36,143 nucleotides of DNA from Candidatus Paralactobacillus gallistercoris (GCA_018883675.1 JAHLFS010000058.1:1-36143), one strand, 5' to 3'; shown: positions 26,249-35,231, counted from the first letter of the stretch. A program made the numbers and translations. Notes: generated by a model from the sequence alone, not told the origin.

Positions 26249-26403
26249 ATTATTTGTTGTGTACTTAACAGTAATGATTAATAATGCCATGATAATAAGT
26301 TTTACTTGGTATATTTACTTTTAATTTAGTACGCTAAAATTTTGATTATGTAATATTAATAATGATAAAAACATAATTCACCGAAAAGAGGAGCGACTGG
26401 TAA

Positions 26404-27195
26404 ATGAATGATGAACCAGAAACACAAACGAAACGTTCACACTTTAATGATTTGAGCGATATTCTTGCCGTATTACGGCGGCGCAGTAATTTAATTGTGT
26501 GGACAACAGTAATTATTACGGTCTTATCTTTAGTAGTTTCCTTATTCTTAATTACACCGAAATACAGTTCAACTACCGAAATTTTAGTTAATCGCAAACA
26601 AGATAATACTGACATGGCTAATGGTGCACAAATTCAAACCGATGTGCAAATGATTAGTACTTATAAAGATATTATTACTAGTCCGGCTATCTTAGATGAA
26701 GTTAGTCAAAAAATCGCCTATCAAGGTCATCACTTAACACCGGGCGAATTAAAGAATGATATTAGCATTTCTAGTCAACAAAATTCCCAAGTCTTTTCAT
26801 TACAAGTAAAGTCAAATAATCCAGAACTTTCCGCTGCTATTGCGAACACCACGGCGCAAGTCTTTAAACGTCGGGTTAAGAACATTATGAGTGTTAATAA
26901 TGTTTCGATCTTGTCAAAAGCAATTAGCAATCCACATCCAGTTTCACCACGGGTATTATTAAACACGGTAATTGGCTTAGTGGTTGGTTTATTACTTGGC
27001 TTAATTATGGCTTTCTTATTTAATAGTTTGGATCGTACGGTTGATAATGAAAGCTTTATTACCGACGTGGTTGGTTTAAATGATTTAGGAACCATTAACG
27101 AAATTCCAGCTAATAAAATTAAAAATGAAATTATGCAACAACATCATGTGCATAGCCATAGTAATGCACATCCTAATTCACATCGGAGGGTTTAG
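26404..27195 (+). CDS. Polysaccharide co-polymerase / BY-kinase modulator (CpsC/Wzz type)
   Basis: Membrane protein that controls polysaccharide chain length and activates the partner tyrosine kinase. 263 residues: a cytoplasmic start, a transmembrane segment near residues 34-56, a ~130-residue extracytoplasmic part, a Pro-rich NPHPVSPR motif, a second transmembrane segment near 186-207, and a cytoplasmic tail. The tail ends in an unusual His-rich stretch (HHVHSHSNAHPNSHRR). GAGGAG precedes the ATG. It is followed by the kinase gene after 3 bases; the split modulator/kinase arrangement is typical of Firmicutes EPS loci. Confidence 0.9.
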   Translation: MNDEPETQTKRSHFNDLSDILAVLRRRSNLIVWTTVIITVLSLVVSLFLITPKYSSTTEILVNRKQDNTDMANGAQIQTDVQMISTYKDIITSPAILDEVSQKIAYQGHHLTPGELKNDISISSQQNSQVFSLQVKSNNPELSAAIANTTAQVFKRRVKNIMSVNNVSILSKAISNPHPVSPRVLLNTVIGLVVGLLLGLIMAFLFNSLDRTVDNESFITDVVGLNDLGTINEIPANKIKNEIMQQHHVHSHSNAHPNSHRRV

Positions 27196-27198
27196 GCA

Positions 27199-28002
27199 AT
27201 GGCTATTTTGGATATCTTTACAAAACGGAAAACAAAATTAGATGAAAACTCAATGAAATACGGGGTTGCTTTAATTACCGCCTCAGAACCGCATTCAGCA
27301 ATTGCCGAACAATACCGGACGATTAGAACAAATATTCAGTTTTCATTTATTAATAAGAGTTTTAAAACATTAGCGTTTACTTCTTCCAATCCATCAGAAG
27401 GCAAGTCAACTGTTAGTGCTAACATGGCTGTTTCTTGGGCTGAAGAAGGGAAAAAAGTTTTATTAGTTGATGCTGATTTACGGCGGCCAACGATGCACCA
27501 TACGTTTAATGTACCGAATAATAAAGGGTTAACAACCATTATTACTTCGCGTGAATCAGTTGATTTAAATAATGTGGTACATACTACTTATATTCCTAAT
27601 TTAAGTATTTTAACCAGTGGTCCAATGCCACCAAACCCAGCTGAATTACTTGGTTCCCGCCGGATGGGTGAATTATTAGATTTCTTAAGTGATCATTATG
27701 ATTTAATTATTCTTGATATGCCACCGGTTAATACGGTTACTGATGCCCAAGTACTGGGGGCTAAAGTTGATGGCGTGATTATGGTAATTCCTCAAGGCAT
27801 TGCGAATAAGGATGCCGTTGTCCGGGCTAGCAACTTGTTAAAACGCGTTAAGGCTAATATTATTGGCGCGATCATGAACCGGGTAACAGCCAAAGAATCT
27901 GGTGGTTATTACGGTGGCTACTACGGTGGTTATTACGGTGGCTACTATGGTACAAGTGATGCTGATAAACAGCATAAGCAAAAGAAGAGTAAGCGCGTAT
28001 GA
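27199..28002 (+). CDS. Bacterial tyrosine kinase (CpsD/EpsD-like)
   Basis: Autophosphorylating cytoplasmic BY-kinase of the EPS machinery, 267 residues. Walker A SSNPSEGKST (62-71), Walker A' VLLVDADLRRP (87-97) and Walker B LIILDMPP (169-176) are intact. The C-terminal tyrosine cluster is a regular GGYY repeated four times (residues 235-250), followed by a Lys-rich end. In this family such tyrosines are trans-phosphorylated and dephosphorylated by the CpsB phosphatase, whose gene overlaps the stop codon by 4 bases (ATGA). Confidence 0.93.
   Translation: MAILDIFTKRKTKLDENSMKYGVALITASEPHSAIAEQYRTIRTNIQFSFINKSFKTLAFTSSNPSEGKSTVSANMAVSWAEEGKKVLLVDADLRRPTMHHTFNVPNNKGLTTIITSRESVDLNNVVHTTYIPNLSILTSGPMPPNPAELLGSRRMGELLDFLSDHYDLIILDMPPVNTVTDAQVLGAKVDGVIMVIPQGIANKDAVVRASNLLKRVKANIIGAIMNRVTAKESGGYYGGYYGGYYGGYYGTSDADKQHKQKKSKRV
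27901..27948 (+). repeat. GGYY x4 coding repeat (tyrosine cluster)
   Basis: Four 12-base units encoding Gly-Gly-Tyr-Tyr in the kinase tail; alternate units differ only at third codon positions (GGTGGTTATTAC / GGTGGCTACTAC). Repeat number could change by slippage and alter the count of phosphorylatable tyrosines. Confidence 0.9.
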
Positions 28003-28778
28003 TTGATTTACACTCACATATTTTGCCCGGTGTTGATGATGGTTCGCCTGATATGGAGCATTCATTAGCGTTAGCCCAAGTGGCAGTTGATAACGGCATT
28101 ACGCATACTTTATTAACACCGCACCATATGGATGGCAAGTATACCAATCATAAGGTCGATGTGATTCGCAAAACCCAACTTTTTCAAGCCGAATTAACGC
28201 GCCATAATATCCCGTTAACGGTGTTTCCGTGTCAGGAAGTTCACTTGACGGGTGATCTAATTCAAGCCATTGATGCGGATGATATCTTGTTTGCTGACGA
28301 AGGCAATCATTATTTGATGTTAGAATTACCGCATTCGCACGTGCCGACTTATTTTATGGATGATATTTTGCCAGAATTAGAAGCGCGGCGGATTGTGCCA
28401 GTTATTGTTCATCCTGAACGTAATCAAGGCATTCAAGCCAACCCGGATTTATTGTATGAATTGGTTGAAAACGGGTGCTTAACCCAGTTAACTGCCAGCA
28501 GTTATCTTGATATTTTTGGCAAACATGTTACGGAATTAACACAACAAATTATTGATGCCGGTTTAGGTGCGGTTTTTTCATCAGATGCGCATAATTTAAA
28601 AGGACGTAATTTCCGCATGCAAGCGGCTTTTGATAAATTAACACAGCAAAATGGCTTAGCCAAAACCCAATGGATGCAAGCTAATGCGAAGCACATTATT
28701 AATGGCGAAGAAGTTACGTTGACTAACTTTACTAAAGTTGGGGCAAAGAAGAAAAAGAAGCACTTTTGGTTCTTCTAA
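27999..28778 (+). CDS. Tyrosine-protein phosphatase of the PHP family (CpsB/YwqE-like)
   Basis: Metal-dependent phosphatase that dephosphorylates the partner BY-kinase; 259 residues. PHP metal motifs: MIDLHSHILPGVDDG at the start, LLTPHH, QEVHL, VIVHPERN and SSDAHN. The Lys-rich KKKKKHFWFF end may touch membrane. The start codon overlaps the kinase stop (ATGA), so translation is coupled. Together the first three genes form the regulatory module of the EPS locus. Confidence 0.93.
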   Translation: MIDLHSHILPGVDDGSPDMEHSLALAQVAVDNGITHTLLTPHHMDGKYTNHKVDVIRKTQLFQAELTRHNIPLTVFPCQEVHLTGDLIQAIDADDILFADEGNHYLMLELPHSHVPTYFMDDILPELEARRIVPVIVHPERNQGIQANPDLLYELVENGCLTQLTASSYLDIFGKHVTELTQQIIDAGLGAVFSSDAHNLKGRNFRMQAAFDKLTQQNGLAKTQWMQANAKHIINGEEVTLTNFTKVGAKKKKKHFWFF

Positions 28779-28807
28779 ATTTTATGAAAAAAGAAAGGTA
28801 GTTACAT

Positions 28808-29746
28808 ATGAGTAAAGTTTTGATTACCGGTGGTGCGGGTTTTATTGGTTCTAATTTAGCCGATCGTTTAATTAAGGATAACGATCAAATCGTAATTGTC
28901 GATGATTTTTCGATGGGCTTACGGGAAAATATTCCTGACTCCCAATTAATTACGACTTATCAAGCGAATATTACTGATAAAGTGTTTATGAAAGACTTAT
29001 TACTAAGTGAACACTTTGATTACATTTATATGTTTGCGGGCATTGCGAGTGTGGCTGATTCAGTTGAACGACCGTATGAAACGCACCAAACTAATCAAGA
29101 AGCTAATGTTTACTTATTAGAAGTGCTTCGTAAGTATCATTTACCAGTGAAAAAAGTATTATTTGCGTCATCAGCAGCCGTTTATGGCAATGATCCGCAC
29201 TTACCAAAACTGGAAACAAGTACGATTGATCCATTAACACCGTATGCGATTGATAAATTTGCGACGGAACGTTATTTGATGGATTACGGGCGCTTGTACA
29301 ATATTCCGACCGTGGCTACCCGTTTCTTTAATATTTATGGACCTAAACAAAACCCATCTTCACCATATTCAGGAGTATTATCAATTATTAGTGATTGCAT
29401 CAAGCAAGGTAAAACTTTTAATTTGTATGGCGATGGGCAACAAGTGCGTGATTTTGTTTATATTGATGACGTTATTGACGCATTGCTTTTATTAACCAAA
29501 GAATCCGATATTAATCATGAAGTATTTAATGTTGCTGCTGGCGTAGGAACTACTTTGAACGACGTTATTCGGGCTTATGAACATGCCGCTGGTAAAAACT
29601 TAGCCGTTAATTATTTACCAGAACGGGTGGGTGATATTAAATACTCATATGCCGACATTACTAAATTACGGCAGTTAGGCTTTAAGCCAAAATACAATAT
29701 TGAATCAGGTATTGCTAAATACTGGCAATATATTAATCAAAAATAA
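28808..29746 (+). CDS. NAD-dependent nucleotide-sugar epimerase (UDP-glucose 4-epimerase-like)
   Basis: Short-chain dehydrogenase/reductase of the extended type, 312 residues. NAD-binding GGAGFIG (8-14), SSAAVYG (121-127) and catalytic Tyr146-x3-Lys150 (YAIDK), then TRFFNIYGPKQNP and DGQQVRDFVYIDDV. Motifs fit UDP-hexose 4-epimerases of the GalE/WbpP group; whether it acts on UDP-Glc or UDP-GlcNAc cannot be read. It would supply Gal or GalNAc units to the EPS. AGAAAGG precedes the ATG. Confidence 0.88.
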   Translation: MSKVLITGGAGFIGSNLADRLIKDNDQIVIVDDFSMGLRENIPDSQLITTYQANITDKVFMKDLLLSEHFDYIYMFAGIASVADSVERPYETHQTNQEANVYLLEVLRKYHLPVKKVLFASSAAVYGNDPHLPKLETSTIDPLTPYAIDKFATERYLMDYGRLYNIPTVATRFFNIYGPKQNPSSPYSGVLSIISDCIKQGKTFNLYGDGQQVRDFVYIDDVIDALLLLTKESDINHEVFNVAAGVGTTLNDVIRAYEHAAGKNLAVNYLPERVGDIKYSYADITKLRQLGFKPKYNIESGIAKYWQYINQK

Positions 29747-29761
29747 TAGAAGGCAATTATT

Positions 29762-30406
29762 TTGAAGAAACAAACCAAGGACATTAAATATTCTTTTGAA
29801 CAAAAATTAACGCACCCATTAACCAGTGATTATCTACCGTTAAAACGGGTGCTTGACGTTATTGCCGCAAGTGGGTTATTTACCATTACGTCGCCAGTTA
29901 TCTTGTTATTTGCATTATTAATTCGTTTAGAAACGCCCGGCAGTCCGGTTTATCGGCAAGAACGGGTAGGTTTAATGGGCAAGCGGTTCGTTATTGCCAA
30001 GTTGCGTTCCATGTATAACGATGCTGAAAAGCATAGTGGAGCCGTGTGGGCAGCGAAGAACGATGCACGGGTAACTAAAGTTGGTAAATTTATTCGAAAA
30101 ACCCGGATTGATGAATTACCACAACTACTGAATGTAATTAAAGGAGAAATGAGCATGATTGGTCCGCGTCCAGAACGGCCTAACCTTACGGAACAATTTA
30201 GCCATGATGTACCTGGTTTTGAACAACGTTTGGTGGTTAAACCCGGTTTAAGTGGTTATGCCCAGGTTCATGGTGGTTATGACGTAACTCCTGCCGAAAA
30301 ATACCAAATGGATCAACACTATATTGAAAACTTTGGTTTCTGGGAAGATTTTAAGATTGTTTTTGAAACCATTCGGGTAGTGTTAACAGGGGATGGCGCA
30401 CGTTAA
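29762..30406 (+). CDS. Undecaprenyl-phosphate sugar phosphotransferase (priming transferase)
   Basis: Short-form polyprenyl-phosphate hexose-1-phosphate transferase that puts the first sugar on the lipid carrier. 214 residues, with one membrane segment near 33-51 and the catalytic domain with KRVLDVIAA, YRQERVG, KLRSMYNDAE, IDELPQLLNVIKGEMSMIGPRP and KPGLSGYAQV. The N-terminal membrane domain of long forms is absent, as usual in this group. The start codon is TTG (29762), with AAGG ~9 bases upstream. Its stop overlaps the next start (TAATG). Confidence 0.93.
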   Translation: MKKQTKDIKYSFEQKLTHPLTSDYLPLKRVLDVIAASGLFTITSPVILLFALLIRLETPGSPVYRQERVGLMGKRFVIAKLRSMYNDAEKHSGAVWAAKNDARVTKVGKFIRKTRIDELPQLLNVIKGEMSMIGPRPERPNLTEQFSHDVPGFEQRLVVKPGLSGYAQVHGGYDVTPAEKYQMDQHYIENFGFWEDFKIVFETIRVVLTGDGAR

Positions 30407-31221
30407 TGGAAAAAGTATCGGTTTTAATGTCCGTTTATCGCAATGAAAAAGCACCTTACTTGCGTAAGGCAATTCAAAGTATGTTGACGCAAACAGTTAT
30501 GCCAGCTGAAATTGTTATCGTGGCAGATGGACCGTTAACATCTGCTTTGGAAAAAGTACTGCAAGATTACCAATGTCAATATCCTGATATTTTTAGTATT
30601 TATTATTTAGCGCAAAATCATGGCTTAGCTTATGCGTTAGCGTATGGTTTACAACGGTGTAAGTGTAATTTAGTTGCGCGGATGGATACGGATGATATTG
30701 CCGTTCCGCAACGGTTAGCTTGGTCTTTACAAGCAATGGCTGCGCATCATTATGATATTTATGGCGGACAAACGGCTGAATTTGATGGCAATGAAAATAA
30801 TATTATTGCTCATCGAACGGTGCCACTTAAACAAGCTGACATTATGCGTTTTGCTCATCGTCGTAATCCAATGAATCACATGAGTGTCATGTATCGGCGC
30901 GATAAGATTCTTAAAATTGGCAATTATCGCTCCTTTAATGGCTTTGAAGATTATGATTTATGGGTGCGTGCCTTGCAAGCGGGTTATCAATTTGGTAATG
31001 ATAACCGCGTTTTTGTATATGTGCGGGCCGGTAAAGAGATGATGGCGCGTCGAGGTGGTCTTGATTATTTAAAACGGAATATCAAGATGCGTTTTCTTTT
31101 TTATAAAGAACATTTCTATGACTGGCAAGACTTATTGATAACTACTTTAGGTATTAGTGTTACTAATCTGATGCCTGAAAAATTACGCTACTTGATTTAC
31201 TACAAGTTGTTGCGTAAATAG
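30406..31221 (+). CDS. Glycosyltransferase family 2
   Basis: GT-A-fold transferase that extends the lipid-linked repeat unit at the inner membrane face. 271 residues. VSVLMSVYRNE at the start, IVIVADGP, and the metal-binding MDTDD (about residue 92), with GFEDYDLW further on. The start overlaps the priming transferase stop by one base, so the two are translationally coupled. Donor and acceptor sugars unknown. Confidence 0.9.
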   Translation: MEKVSVLMSVYRNEKAPYLRKAIQSMLTQTVMPAEIVIVADGPLTSALEKVLQDYQCQYPDIFSIYYLAQNHGLAYALAYGLQRCKCNLVARMDTDDIAVPQRLAWSLQAMAAHHYDIYGGQTAEFDGNENNIIAHRTVPLKQADIMRFAHRRNPMNHMSVMYRRDKILKIGNYRSFNGFEDYDLWVRALQAGYQFGNDNRVFVYVRAGKEMMARRGGLDYLKRNIKMRFLFYKEHFYDWQDLLITTLGISVTNLMPEKLRYLIYYKLLRK

Positions 31222-31246
31222 GAACATGTAATGGAGAGATGAAACC

Positions 31247-32296
31247 ATGAGCCTGTTTATTACTTTATTTATTATTTTAGCTTGTTTATCATTAATTGAT
31301 TTTTTATCAGAACATAACTACGGTTTATTTATTTCAACAGTTATTCTCGCGGTTATTGCTGGTGTTCGTTATAATGTCGGTTATGATTATGGCACTTATT
31401 ATCAATTTTATTTAACTGGCAATCACAGTTTTGAAAAAGGCTATGTCTTGTTAAATAATCTGGCTCATTATTTTCATCTTAGTTTCTTTACATTTGAATT
31501 ACTTTTTTCGTTACTAACGATGGGTTTATTGTTTATTTTCCTGAGAAAATATGTAAGACCTGGTTTAGGTAACTTGTGCTTATTGTATTATTTTGCGCGC
31601 TTCTATTGGGTACGTGATTTAGGGCAGATTAGATCTTCATTGGCAGCTGTTATTTGTTTATTTGCCATTAAATATATTAGTGAAAAACGTTTACTGCCAT
31701 TTTTAATAATTACTTGTATTGCCGAAAGCATTCATAAAGGTTCGTTTATTATTATTGCTGCTTATTTAATGGCTAATTACTTTAATAAACATATTAATTA
31801 TTTCAAAACCATTACGTATTTATTACTAGCTTACATGGTGGGACTATTTTTGAAAGCTTCGCCTGCATTAGTAAGTAAACTTACTAATGGTAGTGCTTAT
31901 GTTACAGCTTCTGTTTATACCGAAAATTCATCGGCTAGTATTATCACTTTAATAATTCAAATCATTGTTATCTTGCTATATGTTTGGATTAGAATGCGTC
32001 AAGGTAAGCAACATAGTAAGTTTATGGATGCAGTTGCTAATGTTTATTTAACAGGAACATTAATTGCTTTAACGCTTATTGGTTATAAAACATTAGGCTA
32101 TCGTTTAGATACTTTATTAAACACCACTGAAATATTAATGGTACCGTATATTATTGATAAGTTCTTCAGTAATAAAATTATTGTTGTGCTTATTAACATT
32201 GCTGCAAGTGCTATTGTTTTATATATGATTATGTTTTCAGATAATTCTTATTTGAACTTTATTCCGTTTACTACGGTATTTACACCAATTAAATAA
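31247..32296 (+). CDS. EpsG-family membrane protein, probable repeat-unit polymerase
   Basis: Very hydrophobic protein of 349 residues with about 9-10 membrane segments, resembling EpsG/Wzy-type polymerases. Diagnostic EpsG-like stretch near residues 38-52: VIAGVRYNVGYDYGTY, with FYWVRDLGQIRSSLA further on. In this position, and with no other candidate so far, it is likely the polymerase that joins repeat units outside the membrane. GGAGAG precedes the ATG. No Wzx flippase has appeared in the window; it may lie beyond the right edge. Confidence 0.85.
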   Translation: MSLFITLFIILACLSLIDFLSEHNYGLFISTVILAVIAGVRYNVGYDYGTYYQFYLTGNHSFEKGYVLLNNLAHYFHLSFFTFELLFSLLTMGLLFIFLRKYVRPGLGNLCLLYYFARFYWVRDLGQIRSSLAAVICLFAIKYISEKRLLPFLIITCIAESIHKGSFIIIAAYLMANYFNKHINYFKTITYLLLAYMVGLFLKASPALVSKLTNGSAYVTASVYTENSSASIITLIIQIIVILLYVWIRMRQGKQHSKFMDAVANVYLTGTLIALTLIGYKTLGYRLDTLLNTTEILMVPYIIDKFFSNKIIVVLINIAASAIVLYMIMFSDNSYLNFIPFTTVFTPIK

Positions 32297-32311
32297 TTAA
32301 GGGGAACAGGA

Positions 32312-33229
32312 ATGCTATCGTATACAACCGTTATTGTGACTTTTAATCGAAAAAAGGCGATTCGTAATGCTTTATTAAAGCAATTTAAACAAACTTATCC
32401 AGCACAGAAAATTATTGTTGTTGATAATGCTTCAACCGATGGTACGTATGAATATATTGAAGATATTATTAATGATAATCAGGATAAGGTACGCTACTTA
32501 AAATTAAAAGAAAATTTAGGTGGTTCTGGCGGTTTTTATTATGGTATGAAAGCGGCATTGCAAGAAAATACTGATTTAATTGCTATTTCAGATGATGATG
32601 CTTCATATGATAAGGATTATTTTGAAAAAATTATTCATGTTGCTGAACAAAAACCTAAGACAATGGCCTTTTGTGGAGCAATGTATCGGAATGATAAATT
32701 AGAACCAATGACTGCTAAGTTTTTAGTTAACGAAAATACACTGCGTTTTCGTCCAGCAACTGCAAATGATTATCATCATGGTAATTTTTATGTTGATGTT
32801 TGGTCATTTGTTGGTCCTGTTTTTCGTACTAAGATGATTCAAGAAATTGGCTTACCGCTTAAAGATTTCTTTATCTGGTTTGATGATTCGGAATATTCAA
32901 TTCGCATGCACAACCATGGTTATCGTTATTGTGTTGTTCCTGATGCCAAAATTCATTTATATACTGATGCGCAATTAGCAGTTGCGCCACTTTGGAAAAA
33001 GTATTATGGTTTCAGAAATGAAATTTATTCAATAAATAAATATGGTAAGGGTCTTAGCGCTAAATTATATCCATATTTTATGTTAATTAAAAAGTATGGG
33101 GCCGTTATTTTACGAAAAAATGAGTATCAAGGTATTCGAACTAAAGCATTTAAAATTTTTGCCAAGGCATTTATTGATGGTGAACGTGGTAAATTAGGTA
33201 AGACTATCGATCCTATTAAGAGTAAGTAA
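32312..33229 (+). CDS. Glycosyltransferase family 2 (GlfT-like, possible galactofuranosyltransferase)
   Basis: 305-residue GT-A-fold transferase. TTVIVTFNRKK at the start, VVDNASTDGT, NLGGSGGFYYGM, the metal motif SDDDASYD (about residue 97), and the later WFDDSEYSIRMHNHGY. The combination NLGG-SGG-F...DDD...W-x-DD-x-E-Y resembles GlfT/galactofuranosyl and rhamnosyl transferases; this sub-assignment is inference. If it uses UDP-galactofuranose, a UDP-galactopyranose mutase should exist elsewhere. AGGGGA precedes the ATG. Confidence 0.85.
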   Translation: MLSYTTVIVTFNRKKAIRNALLKQFKQTYPAQKIIVVDNASTDGTYEYIEDIINDNQDKVRYLKLKENLGGSGGFYYGMKAALQENTDLIAISDDDASYDKDYFEKIIHVAEQKPKTMAFCGAMYRNDKLEPMTAKFLVNENTLRFRPATANDYHHGNFYVDVWSFVGPVFRTKMIQEIGLPLKDFFIWFDDSEYSIRMHNHGYRYCVVPDAKIHLYTDAQLAVAPLWKKYYGFRNEIYSINKYGKGLSAKLYPYFMLIKKYGAVILRKNEYQGIRTKAFKIFAKAFIDGERGKLGKTIDPIKSK

Positions 33230-33230
33230 T

Positions 33231-34301
33231 ATGAAAATCTGTTATATTATCACCACTACTACGAATTGTGGTCCAGTTAATGTTTTATATAATTTATTAG
33301 TAAATTATCATCAACTTAATAGTTTTGAACCAATTATCATAACATTGAAACCAGATGATGCTAATAAATCGCGACGTCAAGATTTTGAAGCATTAGGCAT
33401 TAAAGTATATGAATTTAAAAAAGGAATTCATGAAAAACAAGATATTTTTAAATTCATTGTTCAAAATAACTTTGATGTTATTCATTCGCATGGTTTAATT
33501 CCTGACATAATTAATAGTTATGTCCAGAAGAAAGAAGATAAACCACGCTTTCATATTACCACCTTGCATAATTATCCTTTTGAGGATTATCCGCAACGTA
33601 AGGGTAAATTATTAGGTAATGCGATGGCTTATTTGCATTTACGTGCTATTAAAACCTTATATAAGGTAGCTTGTTCTAAGGCAATTGCTCAACGTTTTGC
33701 CATGATTGGCGTTAAAACGGATGTTATTCAAAACGGGATTATCTTTAGTAATAATTTTGTAGGTAAATCACAAATATCATCAAACCATCCTATTTTTCTT
33801 TATCTTGGACGTATTCATGCTCGCAAGAATGTGCTATTTTTAGTTAATTATTTTAAAAAGCATCCTGATTATGAATTTTGGATTGTTGGTGATGGTGCTG
33901 AATATGAAAACATTAAACATGCAGCATCGGATGCTAATAATATCAAGGTTCTTGGTAAAACCAATCATCCTAACGACATGTATCAGAAAGCCGATTACTA
34001 TATTTCTGCATCTAAATCAGAAGGATTACCCTTATCAGTTTTAGAAGCATTATCATTTGGTTTGCCATGTATATTATCTGACATTGCTCCGCATGCGGAA
34101 ATCATTACTAATGATAAATTAGGCGAATTATTTATTAATAATGATGAAACTAGTTTAAATCAAGCGATTACCAAAGTACTAACTACTAAGTATGATGGTA
34201 AGCAGATTTATGAGATGACTAAGGATAAATTTAGTTCGGATACTATGATGAATAAATATTATTTATTATATGAAAATAAAATACTTAGGAGAAAAGCATA
34301 A
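33231..34301 (+). CDS. Glycosyltransferase family 4 (GT-B)
   Basis: 356-residue GT-B transferase. An N-terminal acceptor domain begins MKICYIITTTTNCGPVNVLYNL (residues 1-20 shown in part by ITTTTNCGPVNVL), and the C-terminal donor domain has YLGRIHARKN, WIVGDGAEY and the E-x7-E motif SEGLPLSVLEAL (about residue 262). One base separates it from the preceding stop codon, and its own stop overlaps the next start by one base, so it sits in a tightly coupled run. Sugar specificity is not visible. From here rightwards the DNA looks more AT-rich than upstream. Confidence 0.88.
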   Translation: MKICYIITTTTNCGPVNVLYNLLVNYHQLNSFEPIIITLKPDDANKSRRQDFEALGIKVYEFKKGIHEKQDIFKFIVQNNFDVIHSHGLIPDIINSYVQKKEDKPRFHITTLHNYPFEDYPQRKGKLLGNAMAYLHLRAIKTLYKVACSKAIAQRFAMIGVKTDVIQNGIIFSNNFVGKSQISSNHPIFLYLGRIHARKNVLFLVNYFKKHPDYEFWIVGDGAEYENIKHAASDANNIKVLGKTNHPNDMYQKADYYISASKSEGLPLSVLEALSFGLPCILSDIAPHAEIITNDKLGELFINNDETSLNQAITKVLTTKYDGKQIYEMTKDKFSSDTMMNKYYLLYENKILRRKA

Positions 34302-35231
34302 TGAGTTTTGTAAAAAAAGTTGCTCAATCAATTTTAAATTTTGAACAATATTCAAAACCGATTTCTAAGAAAAAATATTTTTTAAATAATTCTAAAAATC
34401 AAAAGACATTATTAATTGTTTTAGCAGGGTATAAAACGGAGCTTTGGGACAATGTATTTGGACGTTTAGAAAAATATAGTCCTGATAATATTGATATTTG
34501 TTTGGTTTCAAGTGGTGTATATAAGGAACATTTAAATGATCTTGCTAAGAAAAATAAATGGTCATATTTAAGCATTAAAAGAAATAACATTAATTTAGCA
34601 CAAAATACAGCCATTTCATTGTTTCCACATGCTCAAAACATTATGAAAATGGATGAAGATATTTTTGTAACTGAAAATACTATTCAAAATTTGATTGATG
34701 ATTTCGAAAAAATAAAAAAAGAATCTCGTTATGATGTAGGTACTATTTCTCCACTCATTAATTTAAATGGTTACTCATATCTTCGTTTATTAGAATTGTT
34801 CGATAAAGTAGATGTTTATGAAAAATTATTTGGTAGAGCAAAGTTTGGCGGAAAGGATAAACCTATTGAAAATTCTGTCGAAGTGGCGCGATTTATGTGG
34901 GGGGTACGACAACTATCTGCCAAGTATTGATGAAATGAATAAGAAGTTGTCGGCTAATAAAGATATCAGTTATACTTTGTGTCCGATTCGTCTAACTATT
35001 GGTTTATTTATGATGTCTCGTGATTTTTGGAAAGAAATGAAGATGTATAAAGTAAGACGTTTTTTGAATGATTTTGGTAAAGACGAACGTCAAATTAATG
35101 TGGAATCTATTTTAAATTCCAAGGCAATGGTTATTGATGAACGATGTGTAGTTGGACATTTTTCATTTCATTATCAGAATGATGAAATGGTTAAAATGTA
35201 TCGTCAACATCCAGAATATTTTAAAATGTAA
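34301..35231 (+). pseudogene. Glycosyltransferase-like gene split by a frameshift at a G6 run
   Basis: Two overlapping frames form one gene. 34301-34930 begins MSFVKKVAQ, has LLIVLAGYKTE, and a DxD-like MDEDIF near residue 124, then runs into an early stop after ...EVARFMWG. The second frame continues GGYDNYLPSIDEMNKKL to 35231. The junction is the six-G run at 34899-34904. With five G the frame reads F-M-W-G-Y-D-N-Y-L-P, giving a ~309-residue protein. So one G is extra here. I do not recognise a precise family; the Rossmann-like start plus DxD suggests a GT-A transferase. The upstream product (209 residues) could be partly active, but the C-terminal third is lost. The cause may be mutation, sequencing error or phase variation. 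Confidence 0.8.
34899..34904 (+). repeat. G6 homopolymer at the frameshift
   Basis: Six consecutive G in a strongly AT-rich gene, exactly where the two frames meet; five G would restore the frame. Confidence 0.9.

Noticed and set aside
27901-27948. Possible CRISPR-like short repeats
   Set aside because: The 12-base units are contiguous, in frame and without spacers; they encode the kinase tyrosine cluster.
27838-28147. Overlapping minus-strand ORFs of 75 and 91 aa across the GGYY repeat
   Set aside because: Low-complexity shadows of the kinase and phosphatase genes; the repeats only mirror the GGYY codons.
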